Assembly (NCBI GenBank): GCA_934394435.1
Contig: CAKRRN010000021.1
Coordinates: 1 to 41,301, forward strand
DNA length: 41,301 nucleotides
Origin: an uncultured Bacteroidaceae bacterium
Lineage (GTDB): Bacteria > Bacteroidota > Bacteroidia > Bacteroidales > Bacteroidaceae
Direction of reading: 5' to 3'
Shown here piece after piece: positions 15,508 to 23,598 of this stretch (positions are counted from its first letter, which is position 1; every line of letters starts with the position of its first letter). Under the pieces are notes generated by a model, which saw only the letters and a list, made by a program, of their open reading frames with translations, had not been told where the DNA came from and searched no databases. The position numbers were made by a program, and so were the translations under genes.

Positions 15508-16644
15508 ATGTCGTATATAACTATATTGCTCATACTGTCCTGTTGTGCCACAGCTCATTTGGTTATCACCTGTGTGCTTGGTCTTTATGCACGTCATCGT
15601 GTAGAATACCTTTGTCTGGCATGGATAGACGGATTGTTTGGTTTCTCACTTGTTGCTGCTTCTTGTTTCAGTGGCTTGATAGAAGTGAAGCAACCAGATG
15701 CTATGCATCCTCTGATGATGTTATATCTGGTAGCTGTATGCTACCTCCAGTCCATATATCCTTTAAGCATTCCTATGCCTGCCTTTCTTCAATGGAAACG
15801 CATGTGGTCTTATGCCAGCCCTGCTATTGTGCTTATCGCTTTATACGTGGGTGTTATGTTGTTGGGCATCAAGCCGACAATCCTGACTTCTGTAGAGGAT
15901 TTGTGGCATGGAATCTTTAAAATAGATGTGCTTTTGCGCTTGGCTTCTTTTGCGCTTAGTGTGTACTACATAGTAAATATTTTCCGTTTGCCTCATCGTA
16001 TGGCACGTCATTCTAATGTTCCTCGTTATATGTTGGGTTATTGCTTGGCTTTAGGGGTGTCTGCGCTGTATTATTGTGTTTGTGCTGTTTATTACAACCT
16101 TACTTTGGTAATGGTGTATGTAATTATTTTTACGCTACTTAATCTGTATCTGGCGTTCAGAACTTTAGAGACTATGGCTCTGAATTTGCCTAAGCCTGTA
16201 ATAGAAGAAGTCAAGACAGAACCTGCGCCCGAGGAGGTTGAGAAGGCGGAGCATGAAGATTTTAACGAAGCCAATCTTCTGCGTTTCCAACGTATACAGC
16301 TTTGGATGCAGAACCACAAGGAGGAATGGAAAGATAATACTTTCGGACGAGATCGACTCTGCGAGGCTGTAGGTTATAATCGACATCTGATATTACAGAG
16401 TGTCCGTAGCCAAGGCTTCTATAATACACATGAATACATCAACTCATTTAGGATAGCAGAACTGAAGCGTATGGTGCAAAAAGGGGACGCTACCACTCTG
16501 TCAGAATGTTGCGATGCAGGATTTGGAACCATAAAAACGGCTCGCTCCTGTTTTGAACGTATGGAAGGTATACCCTTAGATGAATGGCTTAAAAGGCAAC
16601 TGACACAAAACCCAGATTCGGAGCCTGTCCGAAAAGAATCGTGA
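15508..16644 (+). CDS. Membrane-anchored AraC-type regulator
   Basis: 378 aa from the ATG at 15508; the in-frame TTG at 15442 lies inside the promoter box. Residues ~1-230 contain about seven hydrophobic segments (e.g. YITILLILSCCATAHLVITC, IVLIALYVGVMLLG, MVYVIIFTLLNLYLAF). After an acidic, Pro-rich linker (EEVKTEPAPEEVEKAEHEDF), the last ~110 residues resemble an AraC helix-turn-helix domain (DRLCEAVGYNRHLILQSVRS, then HEYINSFRIAELKRMV). The second helix-turn-helix is degenerate (ECCDAGFGTIKTARSCFERM). One-component membrane regulators of this shape are common in Bacteroidetes. The signal and targets are unknown. Confidence 0.8.
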   Translation: MSYITILLILSCCATAHLVITCVLGLYARHRVEYLCLAWIDGLFGFSLVAASCFSGLIEVKQPDAMHPLMMLYLVAVCYLQSIYPLSIPMPAFLQWKRMWSYASPAIVLIALYVGVMLLGIKPTILTSVEDLWHGIFKIDVLLRLASFALSVYYIVNIFRLPHRMARHSNVPRYMLGYCLALGVSALYYCVCAVYYNLTLVMVYVIIFTLLNLYLAFRTLETMALNLPKPVIEEVKTEPAPEEVEKAEHEDFNEANLLRFQRIQLWMQNHKEEWKDNTFGRDRLCEAVGYNRHLILQSVRSQGFYNTHEYINSFRIAELKRMVQKGDATTLSECCDAGFGTIKTARSCFERMEGIPLDEWLKRQLTQNPDSEPVRKES

Positions 16645-16674
16645 GTTTAACTCATGCTCTTCAGTCGTTCTTGT

Positions 16675-17739
16675 CTATAGGGAAACACTGCGGAGTATCT
16701 CTGTGTAAGTCTTTATGGCATCCTCTATCTCGTCAATCTCTATGTATTCGTCAGCTGTATGGCTTCGGCTACTTTCTCCAGGTCCTATCTTGAGGCTTGG
16801 GAATGGCATGAGAGCTTGGTCGCTGAGAGTTGGAGAACCGAAAGGCTTCTTGCCCATGCTGATCAATTGCTGTACCAGAGGATGTTCTGCGGGGATGTGT
16901 GATGAATTGAGTCGGAAGGATCGTGCTTTAACATCGCTTTTTACCTGTTGGCAGATGCTTTGGAATAAATCTTGATTCGGATAAAATTCGTTTGTCCGTA
17001 CGTCAACAGTGAAGGTACATTGGTCTGGTATCACATTGTGCTGTGTTCCAGCATTGACAATGGTAACGGTCATTTTTACTTCTCCCAGGAGTGGGGACAC
17101 TTTTTCCCAGTGATGTGTGCGAAACCATTGCATATCATCCATTGCATGATAGATGGCATTGTCACCCTCATTTCGCGCAGCGTGTCCAGCTTTTCCATGT
17201 GCTGTAACATCTAATACCATTAAACCCTTCTCTGCTATGGCTGGCTGCATTCCTGTAGGCTCGCCTACTATGGCTACGTCTACGTGTGGCAATAAGGGAA
17301 TCATTTGCTCTATGCCGTTATGTCCACTTACTTCCTCTTCAGCGCTAACCAGAAATAGAAGGTTGTATGGCAAATCCTCAGTGCTTAGTTGTCTGAATAC
17401 TTGCAGAAGCGAAACGAGACTGGCACCATCGTCATTGCTGCCCAGCCCATATAATCTGTTTCCTTCTCTGATGGCACAAAAAGGATCTCTCTGCCATCCG
17501 CTTACGGGTTTCACGGTGTCTATGTGAGCATTCAACAATAAGGTGGGTTGCGTTGGCTTGAAGTTCTCGTTTTTTACGAGAATGTTATTACCAGTTCTTT
17601 CTGCCGACAGCCCACAGTCGTTTGTTATGTAACTGAATAACATGTCCGAAGCCTGCTTCTCCTGTCTGCTTGTGCGTGGGGTTTCAATGAGTCTGCTAAG
17701 AAGGGTTATGGCTTCACTGGTCAATGCTCCTGTGTTCAT
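16675..17739 (-). CDS. M20 family deacylase (ArgE/DapE type), probably arginine pathway
   Basis: 354 aa from the ATG at 17739; the open frame to 17769 overlaps the promoter box. M20 metal-ligand motifs: NAHIDTV (H72, catalytic D74), LGSNDDGAS (D103), SAEEEVSG (catalytic and bridging Glu) and VGEPTG. A dimerisation-domain segment follows (DVTAHGKAGHAARNEGDNAI). It removes an acyl group from an amino-acid alpha-amine. In Bacteroidales such enzymes act on N-acetyl- or N-succinyl-ornithine/citrulline; argH lies in the same window about 10 kb away. The exact acyl group cannot be told. Confidence 0.85.
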   Translation of the reverse strand: MNTGALTSEAITLLSRLIETPRTSRQEKQASDMLFSYITNDCGLSAERTGNNILVKNENFKPTQPTLLLNAHIDTVKPVSGWQRDPFCAIREGNRLYGLGSNDDGASLVSLLQVFRQLSTEDLPYNLLFLVSAEEEVSGHNGIEQMIPLLPHVDVAIVGEPTGMQPAIAEKGLMVLDVTAHGKAGHAARNEGDNAIYHAMDDMQWFRTHHWEKVSPLLGEVKMTVTIVNAGTQHNVIPDQCTFTVDVRTNEFYPNQDLFQSICQQVKSDVKARSFRLNSSHIPAEHPLVQQLISMGKKPFGSPTLSDQALMPFPSLKIGPGESSRSHTADEYIEIDEIEDAIKTYTEILRSVSL

Positions 17740-17766
17740 CTTGTGAATATTTGCGTTTAGATAAAA

Positions 17767-17798
17767 CAAAGTTACGTACTTAATCCAAAAATGACAAA
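17767..17798 (-). promoter_or_regulatory. Promoter of the M20 deacylase gene
   Basis: Minus strand: TTTG (17798-17795), 20 nt, TAACTTTG (17774-17767), an exact match to the Bacteroidetes consensus. Confidence 0.75.
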
Positions 17799-17802
17799 TA
17801 TG

Positions 17803-17834
17803 TTTGGCACTTATCTTAACTTGTATTAACTTTG
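17803..17834 (+). promoter_or_regulatory. Promoter of the acyl-CoA synthetase operon
   Basis: TTTG (17803-17806), 20 nt, TAACTTTG (17827-17834), an exact consensus match. Its -33 box is only 4 nt from that of the divergent deacylase promoter. Predicted start near 17841. Confidence 0.75.
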
Positions 17835-17860
17835 TGCGAACCTATAGAAAGAGTACGATC

Positions 17861-19669
17861 ATGCAAAATCCTAGTCCGCTATCAACCTTGATACACAGTC
17901 AGGCCAAGCGTTACGGAAGCCGTACGGCTTTGATGTGGCGTGATTATGAGTCTGATTGTTGGAGGCATGTCTCTTGGGAAAAGTTTTCACTGCGTGTACG
18001 CCAGGTTAGCAATGCTCTGATTGAATTAGGGGTAGGCGTGCAAGAAAATGTGGTTGTGTTTTCGCAGAATAAGCCAGAGTGTCTTTATGTGGATTTCGGT
18101 GCTTATGGTATTCGAGCGGTTACAATCCCTTTCTATGCTACCAGCAGTGAGATGCAGGTGAAGTATATGGTGAGTGATGCCAAGGTCCGTTATATCTTTG
18201 TCGGCGAACAGTATCAGTATGACACTGCCTATCGTGTGCTAAAGATAGACCCAGAGGTGAGCAAGCTGATTATTTTTGATCGTAATGTGAAGAGGAATCC
18301 ACAGGATCAGGTAAGCATTTACTTCGATGAGTTTCTGACGTTAGGCGAGGGACTGCAACATCAGTCAGAGGTGAAGGAGCGTACTGCGGAATTAGATCAG
18401 GATGACCTTGCTAACATATTGTATACAAGTGGTACGACGGGGCTTAGCAAGGGAGTGATGTTGACACATCGGATGTATGTGTCTGCCATTCATGCTCATG
18501 TGGGATCGTTACCCTTGAGCGATAAGGATACGGTGTTGACTTTCTTGCCACTTACTCATGTGTTTGAGCGTGGGTGGACATACCTCTGTCTGGCTGAAGG
18601 TTGCACGCTTGCCATCAATTTGAAACCACAAGATGTCTTGCAGAGCTTGCGCGAAATACATCCTACATGCATGTGCGTCGTTCCTCGTTTTTGGGAAAAG
18701 GTCTATGCGGGTGTTCTTGAACGTATCCGTCAGAGCAGTCCTGTTCAGAGACGGATGCTGGAGGACGCTTTGAGGGTCGGACATGAGTATAATGTGAAAT
18801 ATAAAATGCGCGGATTGGTTCCGCCTATAGGACTGAAGTTACAGTATAAGTTTTATGAGCGTACTGTTATCGCGCTGCTTCTTAAAACACTCGGCCTTGA
18901 GAGACATAACTTCTTTCCTACTGCAGGAGCAGCTATTTCTCCCAAGGTGGAAGAATTTATGCATTCGGTTGGACTTATGCTTATTGTCGGCTATGGTATG
19001 ACGGAGACCACCGCGACAGTTACTCTTGACCGATGGGATAAGCCAATTACCGTAGGGTCTGTAGGAAGACTGTTGAATGGCGTCCAACTCAAATTCGGGG
19101 ATAATAACGAAGTTTTACTCAAGGGTGATACTATTACAAAAGGATATTATCGAAAAGCTGAGGTGACCGCGCTTGCCATTGATAGTGAAGGGTGGTTCCA
19201 TACGGGGGATGCAGGATATATGAAGAATGGAGAGCTTTTTCTCACAGATAGAATTAAGGACCTGTTTAAAACCAGTAATGGAAAGTTTATTGCTCCACAG
19301 ATGCTTGAGTCTAAACTCTGCGTGGATCGGTATATAGACCAAATTGTCATTATTGCAGAGCAGAAGAAGTTTGTCTCGGCACTTGTTATACCAGAATATG
19401 ATTTGCTGGAGCAAGTCTGTGCGGAACATGGGGTGAAGTTTCAGAGTAGGGCAGAGATGTGTGCTCATCCCAAAGTGATACAATTTATTATGTATCGTAT
19501 TGATACCATGCAGCAGGAGTTTGCTCATTACGAGCAGGTGAAGCGTATTACTTTGCTACCAGAACCCTTTAGCATGGAGAGAGGAGAGCTTACTAATACT
19601 CTGAAGATAAAGCGTCCTGTAATAAATCAGAATTATAAGACGCAGATAGATAAAATGTACGAAGAATAA
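17861..19669 (+). CDS. Long-chain acyl-CoA synthetase (AMP-forming)
   Basis: 602 aa from the ATG at 17861 (MQNPSPLSTLIHSQAKRYG); the longer frame from 17804 overlaps the promoter. AMP-binding signature YTSGTTGLSKGVMLTH, adenylation motif GYGMTETTATVTL, hinge motif GWFHTGDAGYMKNGELFLTD and a C-terminal subdomain ending SMERGELTNTLKIKR. It activates fatty acids with ATP and CoA at the membrane. Its stop is 20 nt before prfB, so the two are likely cotranscribed. Confidence 0.93.
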   Translation: MQNPSPLSTLIHSQAKRYGSRTALMWRDYESDCWRHVSWEKFSLRVRQVSNALIELGVGVQENVVVFSQNKPECLYVDFGAYGIRAVTIPFYATSSEMQVKYMVSDAKVRYIFVGEQYQYDTAYRVLKIDPEVSKLIIFDRNVKRNPQDQVSIYFDEFLTLGEGLQHQSEVKERTAELDQDDLANILYTSGTTGLSKGVMLTHRMYVSAIHAHVGSLPLSDKDTVLTFLPLTHVFERGWTYLCLAEGCTLAINLKPQDVLQSLREIHPTCMCVVPRFWEKVYAGVLERIRQSSPVQRRMLEDALRVGHEYNVKYKMRGLVPPIGLKLQYKFYERTVIALLLKTLGLERHNFFPTAGAAISPKVEEFMHSVGLMLIVGYGMTETTATVTLDRWDKPITVGSVGRLLNGVQLKFGDNNEVLLKGDTITKGYYRKAEVTALAIDSEGWFHTGDAGYMKNGELFLTDRIKDLFKTSNGKFIAPQMLESKLCVDRYIDQIVIIAEQKKFVSALVIPEYDLLEQVCAEHGVKFQSRAEMCAHPKVIQFIMYRIDTMQQEFAHYEQVKRITLLPEPFSMERGELTNTLKIKRPVINQNYKTQIDKMYEE

Positions 19670-19689
19670 CGATTAAAGAATAAAGACGC

Positions 19690-20805
19690 GTGATTACAGC
19701 AGAACAACTAAAAGATGTAAAAGAAAGAACAGCTCAACTGGACAAGTATTTGGATATTGATGCAAAGAAGGTTCAGTACGAAGAGGAACAATTGCGTACT
19801 CAAGCTCCTGGATTCTGGGATGATCAGAAGAGGGCAGAGGCACAGATGAAATTGGTAAAAGGGCTGGAAAAATGGATCAAAGGCTATGAGGAGGTCCGTA
19901 CATTGGCAGATGAATTGGAGACTGCTTTTGATTTCTATAAGGAAGAGTTGGTGACAGAGGAAGAGGTGGATGCTATGTATGCCAAGGCTGTTGAGGCTAT
20001 TGAAGCTCTTGAACTGAAGAATATGCTACGGCAGGAAGAGGATCCTATGGATGCTGTTTTGAAAATCAATTCGGGAGCTGGTGGCACAGAAGCACAGGAT
20101 TGGGCTCAGATGCTCATGCGTATGTATATGCGTTGGGCTGAGACTCATGGATATAAATGCGTGGTGAGCAATTTGCTCGATGGTGATGATGCGGGCATCA
20201 AGACTTGTACGTTGGAGATACAGGGCGAGTATGCTTATGGATTTCTGAAAAGTGAAAACGGAGTGCATCGTCTTGTGCGTGTGAGTCCTTACAATGCCCA
20301 AGGAAAACGTATGACTTCCTTTGCCAGTGTGTTTGTCACGCCTTTGGTTGATGATACGATAGAAGTCAATATAGAGCAAGCTCGTATCTCATGGGATACA
20401 TTCCGAAGCAGTGGTGCCGGTGGACAAAATGTGAACAAGGTAGAATCTGGTGTGCGATTGCGTTATCAGTATAAGGATCCGTATACAGGCGAAGAAGAGG
20501 AAATCCTGATTGAAAATACCGAGACTCGTGACCAGCCCAAGAACAAAGAAAATGCAATGCGTCTGTTGCGCTCTATGCTATATGATAAAGAGATGCAACA
20601 TCGTATGGCTGAACAAGCAAAGGTTGAGGCAGGAAAGAAAAAGATAGAGTGGGGAAGCCAGATACGCAGTTATGTGTTTGATGACCGTCGGGTGAAAGAT
20701 CATCGTACCAATTATCAGACTAGTGACGTCGGTGGTGTGATGGACGGAAAAATAGATGCTTTCATCAAGGCTTATCTAATGGAATTCGGTGCGGAAGCCA
20801 ATTGA
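19690..20805 (+). CDS. prfB: Peptide chain release factor 2
   Basis: 371 aa, starting at a GTG at 19690 (read as MITAEQLKDVKERT); no ATG fits. The peptidyl-hydrolysis motif is GGQ at residues 244-246 (SGAGGQNVNKVESG). The stop-codon recognition tripeptide, SPF in E. coli, reads SPY at residues 199-201. The gene is one continuous frame: at the site of the E. coli programmed frameshift (Leu-Asp, here residues 21-22) the codons are TAT TTG GAT, with no TGA. It terminates translation at UGA and UAA. Confidence 0.96.
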   Translation: MITAEQLKDVKERTAQLDKYLDIDAKKVQYEEEQLRTQAPGFWDDQKRAEAQMKLVKGLEKWIKGYEEVRTLADELETAFDFYKEELVTEEEVDAMYAKAVEAIEALELKNMLRQEEDPMDAVLKINSGAGGTEAQDWAQMLMRMYMRWAETHGYKCVVSNLLDGDDAGIKTCTLEIQGEYAYGFLKSENGVHRLVRVSPYNAQGKRMTSFASVFVTPLVDDTIEVNIEQARISWDTFRSSGAGGQNVNKVESGVRLRYQYKDPYTGEEEEILIENTETRDQPKNKENAMRLLRSMLYDKEMQHRMAEQAKVEAGKKKIEWGSQIRSYVFDDRRVKDHRTNYQTSDVGGVMDGKIDAFIKAYLMEFGAEAN

Positions 20806-20870
20806 GGCAACTGGGCATGATACACTGATGTAAGTAAGATAGGTAGAACATACTAATAAAATGTAATAAG

Positions 20871-21014
20871 ATGAGTATAAAGAGACAAAAACAAAAGAAC
20901 AGACATGAGGCGTATGAACAGAAACAGGGTAAGAAAGTGGTGACTTATCTGGTTGCCGCATTGATACTGCTTTTTGTGCTCGTCTTCGTGTCCACTATTA
21001 TTTTCTGGAGTTAA
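20871..21014 (+). CDS. Small single-pass membrane protein (47 aa)
   Basis: ATG 20871 to TAA 21012-21014. It has a highly basic, Gln-rich N-terminus (MSIKRQKQKNRHEAYEQKQG) followed by one transmembrane helix (VVTYLVAALILLFVLVFVST) and a short end (IIFWS). It sits between prfB (65 nt) and the CYTH gene (30 nt) on the same strand. The clear topology (positive-inside, one helix) supports a real gene. No family is recognised. Confidence 0.65.
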   Translation: MSIKRQKQKNRHEAYEQKQGKKVVTYLVAALILLFVLVFVSTIIFWS

Positions 21015-21044
21015 TCCATTCTGAGGCATAAGAATAATAGGATT

Positions 21045-21530
21045 ATGCATTTTGAGATTGAACGGAAATTCCTGGTTTCTGGAGAATTCAAGAATCAGGC
21101 GTATAGTGCAACGCGCATCTGCCAGGGGTATATATCCTCTGGCAATGGGCGTACTGTAAGGGTTAGGATACGCGACGATAAGGGCTATCTGACTATTAAA
21201 GGTCCCAGCACTGCGGAAGGTCTTTCTCGCTATGAGTTCGAGAAAGAGATTTCTTTAGAGGATGCTCGCGACCTAATGGCAATATGTGAACCAGGTGTTA
21301 TTGAGAAGACACGTTATCTGGTGAAATCGCCAGATGGTAAGCATGTCTTCGAAGTGGATGAGTTTTATGGTGATAATGAAGGATTGGTAATGGCAGAGGT
21401 TGAGTTGTCATCCGAGGATGAGCCTTTCGAGAAGCCTTCTTTTTTAGGAAGGGAAGTTACAGGAGACCGCCGTTTCTATAATTCTCATATGCGCCAGTAC
21501 CCTTATAAAATGTGGAAAGAGGATGTCTGA
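21045..21530 (+). CDS. CYTH domain protein (triphosphate tunnel metalloenzyme)
   Basis: 161 aa. The EIERKFLV signature lies at residues 4-11, followed by RVRIRDDKGYLTIKG and YEFEKEI, which line the tunnel with Arg/Lys/Glu, and VFEVDEF with AEVEL for metal binding. Bacterial members are mostly inorganic triphosphatases or of unknown substrate; a few are class IV adenylate cyclases. Without a CHAD domain or other partner the substrate cannot be fixed. Confidence 0.9.
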   Translation: MHFEIERKFLVSGEFKNQAYSATRICQGYISSGNGRTVRVRIRDDKGYLTIKGPSTAEGLSRYEFEKEISLEDARDLMAICEPGVIEKTRYLVKSPDGKHVFEVDEFYGDNEGLVMAEVELSSEDEPFEKPSFLGREVTGDRRFYNSHMRQYPYKMWKEDV

Positions 21531-21625
21531 AAGGTCTGTCCTCATTCCTCATTTTTTTTCTTTTCTGATTATGACAAGTGTGGGTCTTAAGGGACTTTAG
21601 GAAAGTCTTCTTAAAGTGAGTACGG

Positions 21626-22015
21626 TTATTGTGGCTTGACGTGATTCCTTAAAAATGTGATTCCTAACACAACGGCAATCAAGACACCAATGCTGTTGGC
21701 TACAAAGTCCATCCAATCTCCAGAGCGGTACGTGGTGAGATAAGCTTGTGCCAGTTCCATCAGACCTCCCCATGTGATAGGTACTATAATACCAATGACA
21801 CTCAGCTTGATTTTATTTATTTGTTTGTGGCTTTTTAAATATTGTATCCAGATAGCTAAGGTTAATGTGGCATACATCACCATGTGTGTCCATTTGTCAA
21901 TAAGAGGTACATCCTCCACTTCTGGAATTTCAGGCACATGCATTAAAGACAAATAGGTGATGACTGCAATCACCAGTAATCCCAGTGAATATCTTTTTAT
22001 GTAATGTGTAAGCAT
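21626..22015 (-). CDS. VanZ-like membrane protein
   Basis: 129 aa with four hydrophobic segments (YSLGLLVIAVITYLSLMHV; WTHMVMYATLTLAIWIQYL; LSVIGIIVPITWGGLMELAQ; DFVANSIGVLIAVVLGITFL). The VanZ-type signatures are DKWTHMVMYATL, near the second helix, and GLMELAQ with GDWMDFVANSIGVL. The family is named after teicoplanin-resistance VanZ; most members are uncharacterised. It is convergent with CYTH and divergent from the transporters. TATTTTTG at 22051-22044 is a possible -7 box. Confidence 0.85.
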   Translation of the reverse strand: MLTHYIKRYSLGLLVIAVITYLSLMHVPEIPEVEDVPLIDKWTHMVMYATLTLAIWIQYLKSHKQINKIKLSVIGIIVPITWGGLMELAQAYLTTYRSGDWMDFVANSIGVLIAVVLGITFLRNHVKPQ

Positions 22016-22064
22016 AAAGCGTGGTTTTGTGTGTTATGTGACACAAAAATAAGGAAATAATTTG

Positions 22065-22072
22065 TAAATTTG
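22065..22072 (+). promoter_or_regulatory. -7 box of the transporter operon
   Basis: TAAATTTG matches TAnnTTTG. The predicted start near 22079 places the palindrome at 22083-22102 at the very 5' end of the transcript. There is no TTTG at -33. Confidence 0.5.
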
Positions 22073-22082
22073 CAATCAGTCA

Positions 22083-22102
22083 GGAGAAAATGCATTTTCT
22101 CC
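22083..22102 (+). repeat. 20-nt perfect palindrome in the transporter leader
   Basis: ggagaaaatgcattttctcc is self-complementary and is followed by atttttg. As RNA it would form an 8-bp hairpin with a 4-nt loop close to the 5' end. Possible roles are transcript stabilisation, attenuation or a dimeric-repressor site; nothing in the sequence decides. Confidence 0.5.
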
Positions 22103-22134
22103 ATTTTTGTGATACATGACATTGATGAAACAAA

Positions 22135-23487
22135 ATGAGCAAACGAGGTAGTTTTGGGAGCAAACTTGGCATAGTGTTGGCTTCTGCTGGCAGCGCAGTT
22201 GGTTTGGGTAATATATGGCGTTTTCCTACAGAAGTAGGTCGTAATGGCGGAGCTGCTTTTATTCTTATTTATATTGTATGTGTCATCTTGCTTGCAATGC
22301 CCGTTATGGTGAGTGAGTTTGTCATCGGTCGTGCGTCAAAGGCAAATACGGTTCATTCCTATCGTGTACTTGCCCCAGGCAAGCCATGGGTCGTGGCAGG
22401 TTTTATGGGTGTGTTGGGTGGATTGCTTGTCCTCTCGTTTTATTCTGTTGTTGCGGGATGGACTTTGAATTATACGTTTGAGTCATGGACGGGTATGCTT
22501 ATGGGCGATCAGGACTTTTCTGCTCATTTTACATCTTTGTCCACCCTGCCGTTCCGCCCTTTGGCTTTTATTTATATGTTTTTGTTACTTACACATTATG
22601 TTGTTGCCAAGGGAGTGCAGAATGGAATTGAGCGTTACTCCAAGTTGATGATGCCTTTGCTCTTTATTATTTTGCTGATTCTTGTGGTGTTATCGCTTTT
22701 TATGCCAGGTTCTTCTCAGGGACTGAAATTCCTTCTCAAACCAGACTTCAGTAGAATCAATTCAGATGTGATATTGAGTGCTATGGGGCAAGCCTTTTTC
22801 TCTTTGAGCGTGGGTATTGGTTGTCTGGTGACATATGCTTCCTATTTTAAACGTGATGCTCATCTGATTTCTTCTGCCTTCAATGTGTGTGTGATAGATA
22901 CGCTGGTGGCAGTCTTGAGTGGCTTTATTATATTTCCTACAGTCTTCAGCGTGCACGGAGTGACGCCTGATGCTGGGCCTGGCCTGGTCTTTATAACTTT
23001 GCCCAATGTGTTTAATACAGCCTTTGCAAGCGCTCCAGTCTTGGGGTATGTTTTTAGCGCCCTCTTTTATACTTTGCTTTTACTGGCGGCTCTTACCAGT
23101 AGTATTTCTATGAATGAGATAGCTACAGCCTTTATTCATGAGAACTATCATGTGAGTCGTCGATATTCTACTATTATCGTTACGGGTATTGCCATGATGT
23201 TGGGCACCGCCTGTTCTCTCTCCTTTGGCGTGTGGTCAGATGTGAAGATGTTTGGAATGGGATTCTTCGACTTCTTTGATTTTGTTACAGCCAAGTTTAT
23301 TATGCCGTTAGGAGGAATGCTGATTACCGTATTTGTAGGCTGGTATTTGGATCGTAAGTTAGTTATTGATGAGATGACTAATGAGGGGACAGGCTGGAAG
23401 CGTTCTGCCCGTGTGGTATTGTTTCTTATTCGTTGGGTGGCTCCCGTGGGCGTGGGGGCTGTCTTCCTTAATCAATTGATGCATTAG
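22135..23487 (+). CDS. Sodium-dependent transporter, NSS/SNF family (copy 1)
   Basis: 450 aa, with about 11 transmembrane helices. The unwound first helix, which in LeuT binds sodium and substrate, reads GSAVGLGNIWRFPTEVGRNG. Further family marks are AFFSLSVGIGCLVTYASYF, in the helix 6 region, and ALTSSISMNE in the helix 8 region. It takes up an amino acid or similar amine with sodium across the inner membrane; the substrate is unknown. It is followed 111 nt later by a paralogue of the same length. Confidence 0.93.
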   Translation: MSKRGSFGSKLGIVLASAGSAVGLGNIWRFPTEVGRNGGAAFILIYIVCVILLAMPVMVSEFVIGRASKANTVHSYRVLAPGKPWVVAGFMGVLGGLLVLSFYSVVAGWTLNYTFESWTGMLMGDQDFSAHFTSLSTLPFRPLAFIYMFLLLTHYVVAKGVQNGIERYSKLMMPLLFIILLILVVLSLFMPGSSQGLKFLLKPDFSRINSDVILSAMGQAFFSLSVGIGCLVTYASYFKRDAHLISSAFNVCVIDTLVAVLSGFIIFPTVFSVHGVTPDAGPGLVFITLPNVFNTAFASAPVLGYVFSALFYTLLLLAALTSSISMNEIATAFIHENYHVSRRYSTIIVTGIAMMLGTACSLSFGVWSDVKMFGMGFFDFFDFVTAKFIMPLGGMLITVFVGWYLDRKLVIDEMTNEGTGWKRSARVVLFLIRWVAPVGVGAVFLNQLMH

Positions 23488-23598
23488 AAGGCGAGAAATC
23501 TTTCTCCAGAGGGAAAACAGGAATGTGTTATTCTGATTATAACGAGGGTAAAACAGCTTGGCTGTAAATTTACGTTCTAAAGCTATTAAGGTAATTAT

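Noticed and set aside
16642..16654. Short palindrome tgagtttaactca between two convergent genes, considered as a terminator
   Set aside because: Only 6 bp per arm and no T-run.
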